DNA of 20,166 nucleotides from Haliscomenobacter sp. (GTDB taxonomy: Bacteria > Bacteroidota > Bacteroidia > Chitinophagales > Saprospiraceae), in contig NZ_JADKCX010000094.1 in the NCBI RefSeq assembly GCF_016718685.1, positions 1 to 20,166 of the forward strand. The letters run 5' to 3'. Made by a program: the position numbers and the translations under genes. Below, one piece after another: positions 7,708 to 17,218 of the stretch; position 1 is the stretch's first letter, and every line of letters starts with the position of its first letter. A model generated the notes under the pieces. It ran no database searches, was not told the DNA's origin, and worked only from the letters and a program-made list of their open reading frames with translations.

Positions 7708-8020
7708 TGTACATTGTTTGTTGAAACATGGATCATCCCGAACCCTTGAACCAGCCAAATTGATGACCCATAGAACCTGATGTAGCTTGGAATAGTTTAA
7801 CGCCACCTCCAACAACTCAATAATTCTATGCCGGCCAGAGGGATTGCCTTTTTTAGCCTGCGAGGCGCGAACGACGACGCCTAGCTCGCGAGGCTTCCAA
7901 CGAGGCAGGGTGGGCAAGTTAAAAACTGGGCGCCCATTGGCAAACATTTTTTATCTTTAGCGCTTGTTTAAGCTTATGGGCGAAAGCCGCTACTCAATCC
8001 TCACTCGAAAATTTGCTTCA
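7708..8020. other. divergent intergenic region with GC-rich direct repeats
   Basis: This 313-base gap lies between the divergently transcribed oxidoreductase and alpha/beta hydrolase. On the minus strand it has no stop codon for 80 codons (7708-7947). It contains CGAGGC three times within about 45 bases near 7861-7905, next to short self-complementary GCCT/AGGC pieces. TCATCCCGAA near 7731 also occurs at the left end of the repeat element at 15317. No RNA gene or mobile-element gene was recognised. Confidence 0.4.
7952..7959 (+). promoter_or_regulatory. possible -7 box for the secreted alpha/beta hydrolase
   Basis: TATCTTTA fits TAnnTTTR and lies upstream of the possible starts at 7976 and 8021. 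The same octamer occurs on the minus strand ahead of the histidine kinase. No good -33 box was seen. Confidence 0.3.
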
Positions 8021-9324
8021 ATGACAAATTCAGTCCAAAAAATCCTGTGCTCTACTTTGTTTTGTTTGTCTTTTACCTTCATGCTTTCTGCACAATTGAA
8101 CGATTCCGGGTTTATTTACGGCGATTTGCTGCCTGATGCGCCAGAATTGGCCAAGCGGGGGGCATACAGCGTAGGCGTACAAACCATCAATTTGCTGCAT
8201 AAAAATCAGCTCAATGTGCTTAAACACAAAGACGGCGTAACCCCCACTTACGATCGCCCGCTCACGGTAGAAGTGTGGTATCCCGCCCTGATTCCCGCCC
8301 AGAAAAAAGAAATAGAAGTGTGCCAGGAAGTGATGGGCAATTTTAACGACCCCAAACGCCCCTGAAACCCTTTACTTTTAAGGGACGATGCTTGCGCAAA
8401 GCGGCTCCCAAAACCGAAGCAACACCTTATCCTTTGGTCATTTTGTCGCATGGGTATACGGGCTCACGGTATCTGATGACTTATCTGGCTGAAAACCTGG
8501 CCTCAAAAGGATATGTAGTGGCTGCTATCGACCACACCGAATCAACTTTTCGCGATGCCGCACCTTTTCAAAGTACCCTTTACCACCGCCCTTTGGATCA
8601 GCTGTTTGTATTGGATGAAATGGATCGACTAAGTCAAAAAGGAAGTGGAAGTTTTTTAGCGGGTTTGGTCGATGCCAAAAACACCGGGCTGATTGGCTAC
8701 TCCATGGGAGGGTATGGTGCATTGAATGCCACTGGGGCTGGATTCAGCAAAAATGCGTACCAAATATTCAAGTCCATGAGTGGAGGCTGTGAAGCCTTGG
8801 CCGAACGTTTGGCGGGCTCAGCAGCCTATACCAAAACGCAAGATGAGCGCATCAAAGCCGTGGTCGCTCTTGCGCCTTGGGGAATGAACAGTGGGGCCTG
8901 GGACTCAACTGGCCTGGCGGGTTTGACCCGGCCTACTTTTTTTGTAGCGGGCAGTGAAGACGACATTTCAAAATATGAAAAAGGTATCAAAGCGATCTAC
9001 GACGGTGCGCGAAACGCCAATCGATACCTCTTGACTTATCAAAACGCACGCCACAACGTAGCCCCGAACCCAGCTCCCCCGGAAGCCAGGGTGGAAGGAT
9101 TGCCCATCGACGAATACCTGCGCTATGCGGACTCGGTATGGGATCAGCGCCGCATCAACAACATCAACCAACATTTTGTCACTGCCTTTTTGGGCATTTA
9201 TTTGAAAAAGCAAGACCTGGGGGAGTACCTCCAGCTAAAGGAAAAAGCGGTTGATGGCATCTGGAAAGGATTCAAACCTAGAACTTCGATCGGCTTGGAA
9301 TTTAGGCATGCTGAGGCGAACTAA
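8021..9324 (+). CDS. secreted alpha/beta hydrolase, dienelactone-hydrolase/PAF-acetylhydrolase-like (one frameshift)
   Basis: Probable exported esterase or lipase. ATG 8021 starts a clear signal peptide (MTNSVQKILCSTLFCLSFTF, then MLSAQ); in-frame ATG 7976 would bury it. The N-terminal part has a beta strand LTVEVWYPALIP. The catalytic domain has PLVILSHGYTGSRYLMTYLA (oxyanion region), the nucleophile elbow GYSMGGYGAL, the acid region VAGSEDDI and a likely catalytic His in NARHNVAPNP. A C4 run near 8362 has probably lost one base. Adding it joins NDPKRP to PLKPFTFKGRCLRKAAP and on to 9324. The open pieces are 8021-8365 and 8392-9324. The restored length is about 434 residues. It converges on the histidine kinase, with its stop two bases from the kinase's. 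The substrate cannot be read from sequence. Confidence 0.85.
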
Positions 9325-9325
9325 C

Positions 9326-12300
9326 TCATGGGTTGGTATTTTTTTTTAAAATGTTGTACAACTGTTCTGGCTTAAACGGTTTAGTGATAGAATCATTAAA
9401 ACCACAATTCAAATATTCTTGATGAAATTCGATAGACGCCTCGGCAGTAAAAGCAATGATGGGGATGTTGCGCTTTCGATCATCGGTGAATTGCCTGATC
9501 ACTTGGGTTGCTTCTTTGCCATCCACATTGGGCATTTGAATGTCCATAATGATCGCGTCAAAATCATTTTTTTTCATGAAGTCAATTGCTTCTTGACCAT
9601 CTTGTGCAACCGTATATTTTGCCTCCCATTTTTTTAAAATAGCAGTGAGTACAAGGACATTTACGCTGTTGTCCTCGGCGATTAAAAAGTGCGTCCCATG
9701 CAGATTCATGGGTTGTTTCAATGAAGCGTTCGGGACGATAGATACGGGAAGGATGTCCTGTTTCTCGTACTTCATTTCCACCGAAAAAGTTGATCCCTGG
9801 CCTACGGTACTGTCCACGGAAATGGTTCCACCTTGCTGTTCAATCAGCTTTTTGCTGATGGTCAACCCCAAGCCTGTTCCGCCATATTTTCGGGAAGTAC
9901 TCACATCGGCTTGCGCGAAATTGTCAAAAATTTGCTCAATTTGCTGCTCAGCAATCCCAACCCCGGTGTCTTTTACAGTGAATTTTACCCATACACTACT
10001 TTCTGTTTCTTCCCTTCGAGTGTAGGCAAATATCACGGAACCTCTGTCTGTGAATTTGATGGCATTGGATAAAAGATTGGATAATACCTGGCTGAGACGG
10101 ACGTAATCACCCGTTAGCAGGTGTTTGATGCGCGGATCTGGAATAAATGTCAAGTTGATGGATTTATCCTTGGCACTGTTTTCAAAAAGCCTGAATACAT
10201 GGGTAGTTACCTTGGCCAAATTGAAAGGAATCCGTTCAAAAACAAGTTTTCCCGATTCGATTTTTGAAAAATCAAGGATATCCGAAACGATGCTGGACAA
10301 ATGTTGTGCAGAGAACTTCAGGGTATCTACATATTCCCGTTGAGTGGGACTAAGTTGCTCTTCCATCAGTAGATTGGCGATGCCTATTACACCATTGATC
10401 GGCGTCCTGATCTCATGGCTCATGCTCGACAAAAACTCAGATTTAGCAATGGCAGCTTGTTTTTGAGCCGTAATGTCTTGATCGGTCCCTTTTAATCCGA
10501 GGATCTGGCCATCACCATTCTTGATTGCTTCACCGATACAAGCGATGTATTTCACCCTGCCATCTTTAAATACTGCGCGATGTTCGACATAAAAAGGCTC
10601 ACCTGAATGAATGGTATTTTGTATCGCCTCATCGAGTATGGTTTGATCGGCAGGATGACACTTTTCACGCCAGGCCCCATACAATTCCGCATTGGGGCAA
10701 TCCTCTAGCTCAAAAATGCGGTAGGTTTCTTTAGACCAATGCAGTTCTGAGCTTGACAAATTGTATTCCCAATTACCGACCTTGGCAATGGCCTGGGCTT
10801 CTTCGTACAACACCTGGCTTTGCAGGGTTTGGGCTTCAGCATTATTGCGTTCGGCAATTTCTTTGCGCAATTTAATGTTGCTCTTTCGAATGATATTGTA
10901 TAAAAATGCACCAACGATTAATGAAATGCTTACCAATATTAAAATAATCACAACCATGGTGTAATAGTTGCGCTGACTATCTATTTCAATCTGTTTCAGT
11001 ATCAAAGCTAGTTCTCTTTGTTTGCTCTTTAATTCAATGTTTTCAAGGTCAAACAAACCTCTTATTTCGGCGATTTTTTCTGCACTACCAATATTGTACA
11101 AACTATCATTTGCATCGATAGCAGCATAGAGGTATTCATTCGCCGTTTGTAAATCTCCCGTGTTTTTATGTAATTTAGCAAACAATAAATTTACGTCTCT
11201 CTTCAATTCGGTCAATGCTGCTTGATTTGCCAACTCCATAGCCTTGTATAGAAATGTTTTAGCAGTATCGTAATCCTTTTTTAAAATGGATAAAGAGGCA
11301 ATTTTTTTATACCCCAGTCCTATATTCACAACATTGCCCAACTCCTTATCTATTTTCATACTTTTATTGGCATAAGATATGGCGCGATCTATTTGGCCAC
11401 TTTTTTCGTATGCAGATCCAAGATTATAATAGGCATCAGCGATTCCAGACCGCGACTGCAATCTTTGTCTGATGCCCAATGCATATTCGTGTTCAGGGAT
11501 CGCTTTTTCATATTTCCCCTGTGCAGTATAGAGTGAACCCAGAATAGAATGGGCACGGGCAATCCCATAATCATCATGAATGGCCGTTGCGATATCCAAA
11601 GCCTTATTGACAAAATTGACACATTCTTGATCATTGTATTGTTTGAAATAAAGCCAGGCAACATCACAATAAGCCCTTCCTAAATCTCTCCGCAGGCCCA
11701 GGCGTTCATAAATTGCCACGGCCTCAAGGTAGTATTTGAGTGCCTGGTGCAATCCGCCACGGTCCAAATATATTTTCCCCGCCAAAATGTTCATATCGGC
11801 CTTGATGTCTTGATATTGTTCTATCTCTTTGATGGAAAGGACTGTTTTGAGTTGGGTAATTGCAGCAGCATTATTGCCCATGTTGAACTCGATATTGGCA
11901 AGGTGGTAGAGGTAACTAAATTTCACATAACTATAGGTGTTTTTGGGCAACAATGGCTCCGCCTGCATGAGATAGGCGTAGGCCTTTTTGTATTCATCTT
12001 TTTTGTTTTCTATCGCTGCAAGTTCAATAAGCAATTCAGCCTGGTTGGTTGTTGCATTGTTGATTACAGCGCTTGCGTAAAGATCTTCTAAAATCTTTTT
12101 AGAATCATCCAATTGATTCTGATCAAACAACAGACTGGCGTAACAGAAATAGCTGTAATACTTTATTTCGTACTTGTTCTCGTATTCTAGTAGCTTAAGC
12201 GCTTTCTGGAAATAAACTTTAGCAGAATCGATATTTGGCTCCCCCAGATAAATATTCGCCACAATGACGTAGTTGTACGCTGTGTACAATTTTCCACCAT

Positions 12301-12634
12301 CTTTCAAACTGATTTGATCTGCTTGTCGTAAAAATTCGCGCGCTTTTTTGGTGTCACTGAGATTGTAGTAGTATTCTCCGATGAGGGTTAGGGCGTGTTT
12401 TTCTCCTGGTTTGTGCTTATTTTTTTTGGCCTCTTTGAGCGCTTCTAAGGCGTATCGATGTGCATCATCAATGCTATAACCATAAAGTTGATACGCAAGA
12501 TCAAGTAAAGTATTGAGCCGTGTTACACCGAACTGACGGGGTAACAACTGCTTCATACTGTCAATTTCTATGGATTGGCCAATAGAAAGCAAAGACAGGA
12601 GCATGAAAGTTAATAGGATAAATAGAGCTCTCAT
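9326..12634 (-). CDS. TPR-containing hybrid sensor histidine kinase with PAS and receiver domains
   Basis: Intact 1102-residue membrane sensor kinase. Residues 1-20 form a signal peptide (MRALFILLTFMLLSLLSIGQ). Residues about 40-510 are tandem TPR helices, probably periplasmic, including YYNLGSAYEKSGQIDRAISY. About 510-556 is a coiled stretch and 558-580 one membrane span. A second coiled segment leads to a PAS fold at about 616-722 (WNYEL-type core, ending DQDITAQKQ). The HisKA phosphoacceptor His740 sits in SHEIRTPINGVIG. The ATPase domain has the N box around Asn857, DTGVGI at 889-894 and GGTGLGL at 918-924. The receiver domain has Asp1031 in IIMDIQMP and Lys1085 in ITKPF. There is no DNA-binding output, so the phosphate probably passes to an unlinked regulator. 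It is divergent from the FtsX-type permease. A long intact frame amid broken genes suggests good local sequence quality. Confidence 0.95.
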   Translation of the reverse strand: MRALFILLTFMLLSLLSIGQSIEIDSMKQLLPRQFGVTRLNTLLDLAYQLYGYSIDDAHRYALEALKEAKKNKHKPGEKHALTLIGEYYYNLSDTKKAREFLRQADQISLKDGGKLYTAYNYVIVANIYLGEPNIDSAKVYFQKALKLLEYENKYEIKYYSYFCYASLLFDQNQLDDSKKILEDLYASAVINNATTNQAELLIELAAIENKKDEYKKAYAYLMQAEPLLPKNTYSYVKFSYLYHLANIEFNMGNNAAAITQLKTVLSIKEIEQYQDIKADMNILAGKIYLDRGGLHQALKYYLEAVAIYERLGLRRDLGRAYCDVAWLYFKQYNDQECVNFVNKALDIATAIHDDYGIARAHSILGSLYTAQGKYEKAIPEHEYALGIRQRLQSRSGIADAYYNLGSAYEKSGQIDRAISYANKSMKIDKELGNVVNIGLGYKKIASLSILKKDYDTAKTFLYKAMELANQAALTELKRDVNLLFAKLHKNTGDLQTANEYLYAAIDANDSLYNIGSAEKIAEIRGLFDLENIELKSKQRELALILKQIEIDSQRNYYTMVVIILILVSISLIVGAFLYNIIRKSNIKLRKEIAERNNAEAQTLQSQVLYEEAQAIAKVGNWEYNLSSSELHWSKETYRIFELEDCPNAELYGAWREKCHPADQTILDEAIQNTIHSGEPFYVEHRAVFKDGRVKYIACIGEAIKNGDGQILGLKGTDQDITAQKQAAIAKSEFLSSMSHEIRTPINGVIGIANLLMEEQLSPTQREYVDTLKFSAQHLSSIVSDILDFSKIESGKLVFERIPFNLAKVTTHVFRLFENSAKDKSINLTFIPDPRIKHLLTGDYVRLSQVLSNLLSNAIKFTDRGSVIFAYTRREETESSVWVKFTVKDTGVGIAEQQIEQIFDNFAQADVSTSRKYGGTGLGLTISKKLIEQQGGTISVDSTVGQGSTFSVEMKYEKQDILPVSIVPNASLKQPMNLHGTHFLIAEDNSVNVLVLTAILKKWEAKYTVAQDGQEAIDFMKKNDFDAIIMDIQMPNVDGKEATQVIRQFTDDRKRNIPIIAFTAEASIEFHQEYLNCGFNDSITKPFKPEQLYNILKKNTNP

Positions 12635-12693
12635 CTACAATGCAGGCTGGTTTAAGTTCAAATGAGTAATTGCTTCCTAGATGTAATCACCTG

Positions 12694-12701
12694 TAAAGAT
12701 A
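12694..12701 (-). promoter_or_regulatory. possible -7 box for the histidine kinase
   Basis: On the minus strand this reads TATCTTTA, 60 bases upstream of ATG 12634. It matches TAnnTTTR and equals the octamer at 7952-7959. No -33 motif was confirmed. Confidence 0.33.
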
Positions 12702-12828
12702 ATGCTAAGCTTTGAATTATTGTGTGCCTGGCTGCATTCCTTATGACTTTCTAGTAGGGTAAGCTGCTCAATAATTCGACCAAGGGACACTTATCTTCAG
12801 AAATGCTACCAATATCCGCAGAGATTGC

Positions 12829-12836
12829 TATTTTTA
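12829..12836 (+). promoter_or_regulatory. possible -7 element before the FtsX-type permease
   Basis: TATTTTTA lies within GAGATTGCTATTTTTAAG at 12821-12838, which matches 16 of 18 bases of the element upstream of the DUF5009 gene. It is one base before a possible GTG start (12838) and 28 before ATG 12865. Confidence 0.35.
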
Positions 12837-12864
12837 AGTGAAAGTCTATCCACAAAAACAATCC

Positions 12865-15271
12865 ATGCTTCAAAATCACCTCAAACTCGCCTATCGGAAC
12901 ATCCGCAAAAACGGGTTTTATTCCGCCCTCAACGTACTCGGATTGTGGGCAGGTATCTTGTTTGCCTTGCTCATTGGCGCCCATGTCTGGGGCGAGTTGC
13001 AAGTAAACCAACAGCTGCGCCATGCGGACCGCCAATATTTCCTGACCAGCATCTGGAAAAACCCCAACATCGGCATGGACATCACTAGTCCGGGCCCGCT
13101 GGGCAAACGTTTGAAGGAAGTTTATCCCCAATTGGTGGCCAATTATTACCGTTGGGATGGCATCAAGTCGGGCGTTACGAAGGGCGACAAGGTGTTTCGG
13201 GAAAACATCCAAATTGGGGACAGCACCTTGCTCACCATGTTTGGTTTTGGGCTCCTGCATGGTGACCCAAACAGTGCCTTGAAGGCACCATTTTCCGTGG
13301 TGATCACCGCAGAAAAGGCACTCAAATATTTTGGCAAAACCGATGTACTTGGTCAAACCCTCAGCATCCAGAATTTTACGGGCGGCAATCATGAGTTCAT
13401 GATTACCGGGGTACTGGCCGAAATTCCGGAAAACTCCGTCACCAATTTGCTTGGTACCACCAACCCGAACAGCCTCTTTATCTCGTTCACCACCGCACGG
13501 TACTTTTTCGATCGGAATGTGAACGATTGGAACAACATCATTTACCCCACTTACCTCGAATTGCAGCCCGGTGTAAGCGGCGCAGATTTGGAAAAACCGA
13601 TCCAACAGCTCATCGAGAGGGAGGGCGCCGATTTTGAAAAAGAAAACCTGGCGGTGCGCCCGATTGCCCTGCAGGAGTATCACCTGCAAAAAAACAAGGC
13701 TTTGGTCAAGCGGATGTTGTTCACGCTGTCATCAGTGGGAATCTTCATCTTGTTTATGGCCATCTTCAACTTCATCAACCTGGCCATCGGGCGCTCGGGG
13801 TCGCGCATTCGAGAGATCGGGGTGCGCAAGGCACTCGGCGGCTTGAAGCAACAATTGGCGATCCAGTTTCTGGCCGAGTCCTTACTTTTGGTGACGGTAG
13901 CCACTGCACTTGCCTTTTTGTCGTACCCACTTGCCCAAATGCCTTTTGAGCAGATCGTGGGCAAAAGCCTGCCCGTACTCAGCTCTTTTCCGGCGGTTTT
14001 TGCCCTCTTGCCCCTGGGTTTGGTGCTGGTAGTCGGCCTCTTGGCGGGCCTGTACCCGGCACTTTTCCTGTCTTCTATGCGCACGGTCGAGTCCTTGAAA
14101 GGAAAACTCGGGACGGCCAATCAAAGCCTCCAACTGCGCAAATACCTGGTTGGATTCCAATTTGGGATCGCCAATTTGGTCATCATCGCGGCGCTGGTTG
14201 TGGCAGCACAGGTCAATTATTTTTTTGGCAAAAACATCGGCTACAACCAGGAATTTGTCGTCACTGCTCAGGTACCTCGCGATTGGAGCCCGGAAGGCTT
14301 GCGTAAAATGCTCACCGTGCGTGATGAAATGGCCAAGCTGCCTGGGGTGCGCAGCGCCTCACTTTCCTTTGAAATTCCCAACGGAAACAACCATGGCCAG
14401 CCTTCCGCCTATCGAGCGGGCACAGATTCCACCACGGCTATTGTTTGCCAACAGCTGACCACTGACGAACATTACCTCGACACTTACCAGATTTCGCTGT
14501 TGGGGGGGGAATACTTCAATCCAAATGGCCGGAATTACACCAAAGTGGTATTGAACGAACGTGCCGCACTAGCCATCGGTTTCCCAGATGCTGAATCGGC
14601 CATCGGCCAAACTTTGCGCATGCCTGGAGATCCAATGCTGTACACGATCAAAGGGGTACTGCGGGATTTCCACTTTGGCTCTATGGCTACTCCGATCCAG
14701 CCAATGGTAGTGTTTCCTTTACAAAGTAGTGTTTTGTACCGCTATTTGTCTTTCAAAATCGAACCCGAAGGAATCGGTGAGCGCATGGCGGCATTACAAA
14801 AAAAATGGGCCGAACTACTGCCAGGCAGCGCGTTCGAGTACACGTTTATGGATGATACTTTGGCGGAAATTTATGCCATGGAGTTGCAAATGAAAAGGTC
14901 GGCCTATGCGGCAAGTGCCCTGGCCTTGTTGATTGCTTTGCTGGGCGTACTGGGCCTCGTGTCGCTCAACCTGCAACGGCGGGAGAAAGAGGTGGGGGTG
15001 CGCAAGGTTTTGGGGGCCTCGGTCTGGGCATCATTGGGCTGTTTTTACAGGAGTTTCTGCTCATTTTATTGGTTGCAGGGATAGCAGCCTGCCCGATCGC
15101 GTGGTACTTGCTCCGCGGCTGGCTGGAAAATTATGCTTACCATATCGATTTATCGCCTTTGGTTTTTGCGGCGTCCTTGCTGGGCTTGGCTTTGGTCACT
15201 GCCTCTTAATCGGCTTGCAGAGTGTAAAGGCTGCTTTGGCTAATCCGGTGAAGTCGCTGCGCAGTGAGTGA
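12865..15271 (+). CDS. MacB/FtsX-type ABC transporter permease (frameshifted near 3' end)
   Basis: Inner-membrane permease of the MacB/FtsX class. Such proteins couple a cytoplasmic ATPase to periplasmic work such as lipoprotein, peptide or drug transfer. ATG 12865 gives MLQNHLKLAYRNIRKNGFYS, the usual family start; a GTG at 12838 is the alternative. Order: first membrane helix (LNVLGLWAGILFALLIGA), periplasmic MacB-PCD domain, first FtsX block (VGIFILFMAIFNFINLAIGR, then SRIREIGVRKALGG), further helices, a second periplasmic domain, and a second FtsX block (REKEVGVRKVLGAS). One base is missing at about 15026 (GG before CATCATTGGG) and one at about 15208. Restored, the tail is VWGIIGLFLQEFLLILLVAG ending SVKAALANPVKSLRSE, classic for Bacteroidota. 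The open pieces are 12865-15084 and 14933-15271. The restored length is about 802 residues. No ATPase gene is adjacent. Confidence 0.9.
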
Positions 15272-15361
15272 ACAGCTTCTTGTTGAGCAGCATGAAACGC
15301 TTATTGGTAATACATAGGAATCATCCCGAATTTTGGTGTTTTTTGACCAAAATATCAATGC

Positions 15362-15377
15362 GGCGCTTGCAAGCGCC
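15362..15377. repeat. perfect 16-base palindrome
   Basis: GGCGCTTGCAAGCGCC equals its own reverse complement. It lies 27 bases inside the left terminal repeat of the 15317-15568 element. It could form a cruciform or bind a dimeric protein; nothing in the sequence decides which. Confidence 0.8.
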
Positions 15378-15412
15378 TATGGCGCATCATTCTTTAGGTG
15401 GTTCCTTGAGTG

Positions 15413-15488
15413 TCTCAGGTTTCTTAGGTGGTGAAAGAATATCCTGCTAAGCAGTTTTTTTTTTTTTTACCACCTAAGAAACCTGAGA
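15413..15488. repeat. 20-base perfect inverted repeat built from 9-mers
   Basis: TCTCAGGTTTCTTAGGTGGT (15413-15432) is the exact reverse complement of 15469-15488. The right side continues as a period-9 array: CCTAAGAAA at 73-81, CCTGAGAAA at 82-90 and CCTAAG at 91-96 (all +15400). The arms enclose a 36-base loop containing a smaller hairpin and 14 T residues. Confidence 0.85.
15444..15468 (+). terminator. intrinsic terminator for the permease gene
   Basis: CTGCTAAGCAG (15444-15454) forms a short hairpin followed at once by 14 T residues (15455-15468). It lies about 170 bases after the permease stop, within a larger 20-base inverted repeat that could also stop transcription arriving from the right. 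The four-pair stem is short; the long T run is the stronger evidence. Confidence 0.5.
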
Positions 15489-15629
15489 AACCTAAGCGTC
15501 ACCTCAGATTTTGCATCAAAGGTGTGCTCGGCAGTAGCGTGATTGGATACTAAAATTCGGGACGTTCCATGTCTACTGAATTTTCATTGATTTGAGCTCA
15601 AGGAGAAAGATTTTGAAAAAGGTTGCAGT

Positions 15630-17175
15630 TCATTTCAATCGCGCCATCAGCAACTTCCACTTTACATCGGATTCCAGGGGTTTAAGGTCGGCGACGTTTT
15701 GGTAATCCGTTTTCAAGACCAAACTTCCGTATGTTACGGCCTGGTTCAGTGCCGCAAAAGCGCGGTCTTTTTCGCCCATTCGGGCTAGGGTACAGGCCCG
15801 GTTGAAATACGGATAACTGCTGGTATGGATGGACATGGCCTTTTCAAAGTAGGCCTCACTGGGCTGGATTTTTGCCATATCCAGTAGCGCCACAGCGAGA
15901 TAGAGGTAGCGCTCTCGCAATTGGTCACCCTCCACGAGCAAGGGGCTTAGTATTTTATTCGCTTCCTCCTCTTTGTTCAAACCAAACTGCACAAGTGCCC
16001 GCTCCATCAGGATATTGGTATTGTTTTTCCATTGATCCGCAACATTGTTCAGCACTTGTGCTGCGCTTGCATACTGCTTTTGTTTACGTAGGGTAGAGCT
16101 GTAAATTACGGTCGCATCCAGGTTTTGAGGATACAAAGCCAGCCATTTTTTCAAAGCTGGCGCCGCCGTTTCAACATCATTTTGATACAAGGCCCCGATG
16201 ATCGTTTCCCCCAGCGCTGGCTCGATGAGGGTTTGAGCAGCCCGGCTTTGTTTCAATTCGTCAATTACTGAGGCATCAATCCAAAAAATGTCGAACCCGG
16301 GACGATCAGGTGCCTGGTTTCGGCTACTCCCAAAGAACAAATATTTTCCATCCGGAGATAAGCTGGCGAATCTTTCCGAGCTTCCAGAATTGATTTTTGG
16401 CCCCATATTCAGCGGCAGGCTCCATTGCCCCGCTTTGTTTTTAAAGGAAATGTACAAATCCAAGCTTCCCTCAATTCCTTCGGGCCGGATGGATTCAAAA
16501 ATCAAAAAACTCTCATCTGGGGCGATATAGGGGCCTTCCTCATAATCCACACTATTGATGCTGAAGGGAAGCACTTGAGGTTGGGTGTAGCGGCCATTTT
16601 GCAGGGTGGATCGTTGAATGTTCCAGTTGGTGCCGCCACCCAGTGCCGAGGAAAATAAAGCGTCCCATTTTTGGCTAGGGAATGCGCATAGTCCTGTCCT
16701 TGGAAACGGTGGTGTCAAAAGGTACTGGGGTAGCCCAGCCTGTTGCCGTCCTGAGTACTTCCCAAATCCGGATGTCGCCCCTTTGCTGATAACCTGCCGG
16801 CATTTTTCTGCGCGAGCTAAAAAATAAGGCCTTCCCTTCCACGGAGAAGGATGGATAATAATCATCTGCCGAAGGGTCGGCGAAGGAGGGTGGGGCTGGT
16901 TTCGACCAAACCCCATTTTTATAAGTCATTTCCAATAAAGAAGCGTGGTAAGTACTATCCAAAACCGTCCAGAGTACCCGCGTTCCATCCGGTGAAAAGG
17001 CAGGAGCGCTGTGTTCCATAGCGCGGGTACTGATGAGGTCAGGCGCAAAAAGTTGGGCTACTCTGCCGGGAGGTTTTTGGCCGAGGTAATCAATAATTTC
17101 GGGCTCCTTTTTTGCTCCACAATCAAGCAAACAAAGGGGGAGCAATAACGGGAGCAGGTATTTGGTGATGGTCAT
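15630..17175 (-). CDS. secreted PD40 (TolB-like) beta-propeller protein with C-terminal TPR module (frameshifted)
   Basis: Exported protein of unknown role. ATG 17175 gives a signal peptide LLPLLLPLCLLDCGAKKEPE. The Cys suggests a lipoprotein, but Asp just before it is unusual for a lipobox. PD40 propeller repeats follow: HSAPAFSPDGTRVLWT, YYPSFSVEGKALFFSSRR, EGPYIAPDESFLIFESIRPE and ERFASLSPDGKYLFFGSSRN. From about EPALGETIIGALYQNDVETA a TPR tail runs to DLKPLESDVKWKLLMARLK. Frame breaks near 16680 and at a short T run near 16655 (restoring KNGTLYFSSALGG). The open pieces are 16675-17175 and 15630-16916. It is the last gene of a likely three-gene operon, 43 bases after the alpha/beta hydrolase, and its tail is homologous to the tails of both upstream genes. 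Confidence 0.82.
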
Positions 17176-17218
17176 TGAGTGGTTATATGAAGCTATGAAT
17201 AATTGGTTTCATTTGACC

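Larger units (their letters stand above)
12635..12864. other. divergent intergenic region between kinase and permease
   Basis: These 230 bases hold the likely promoters of both neighbours: a minus-strand TATCTTTA at 12694-12701 and a plus-strand TATTTTTA at 12829-12836. No gene, terminator or strong palindrome was seen. Confidence 0.5.
15317..15568. repeat. MITE-like element with imperfect terminal inverted repeats
   Basis: TCCCGAATTTT at 15324-15334 is perfectly inverted as AAAATTCGGGA at 15552-15562. With mismatches, the similarity extends from GGAA at 15317 to TTCC at 15568. The 252 bases between contain a perfect 16-base palindrome, a 20-base inverted repeat and a hairpin with a T run, and no coding capacity. 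No target-site duplication was identified, so mobility is unproven. Confidence 0.5.
15272..15629. other. convergent intergenic region with nested repeats
   Basis: No credible gene lies in these 358 bases between the permease and the minus-strand PD40 gene. Most of it (15317-15568) is a MITE-like nested inverted-repeat element, described in the entries that follow. Confidence 0.6.

Noticed and set aside
12751..13689. 312-codon open frame on the minus strand
   Set aside because: It lies opposite the well-supported permease gene. Its translation has no recognisable domain and it arises from the codon bias of the real frame.
13680..14120. 146-codon open frame on the minus strand
   Set aside because: It is antisense to the first FtsX block of the permease; no independent support.
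15268..15450. 60-codon open frame on the plus strand
   Set aside because: It is made of the palindrome and repeat-arm DNA of the 15317-15568 element and has no protein-like pattern.
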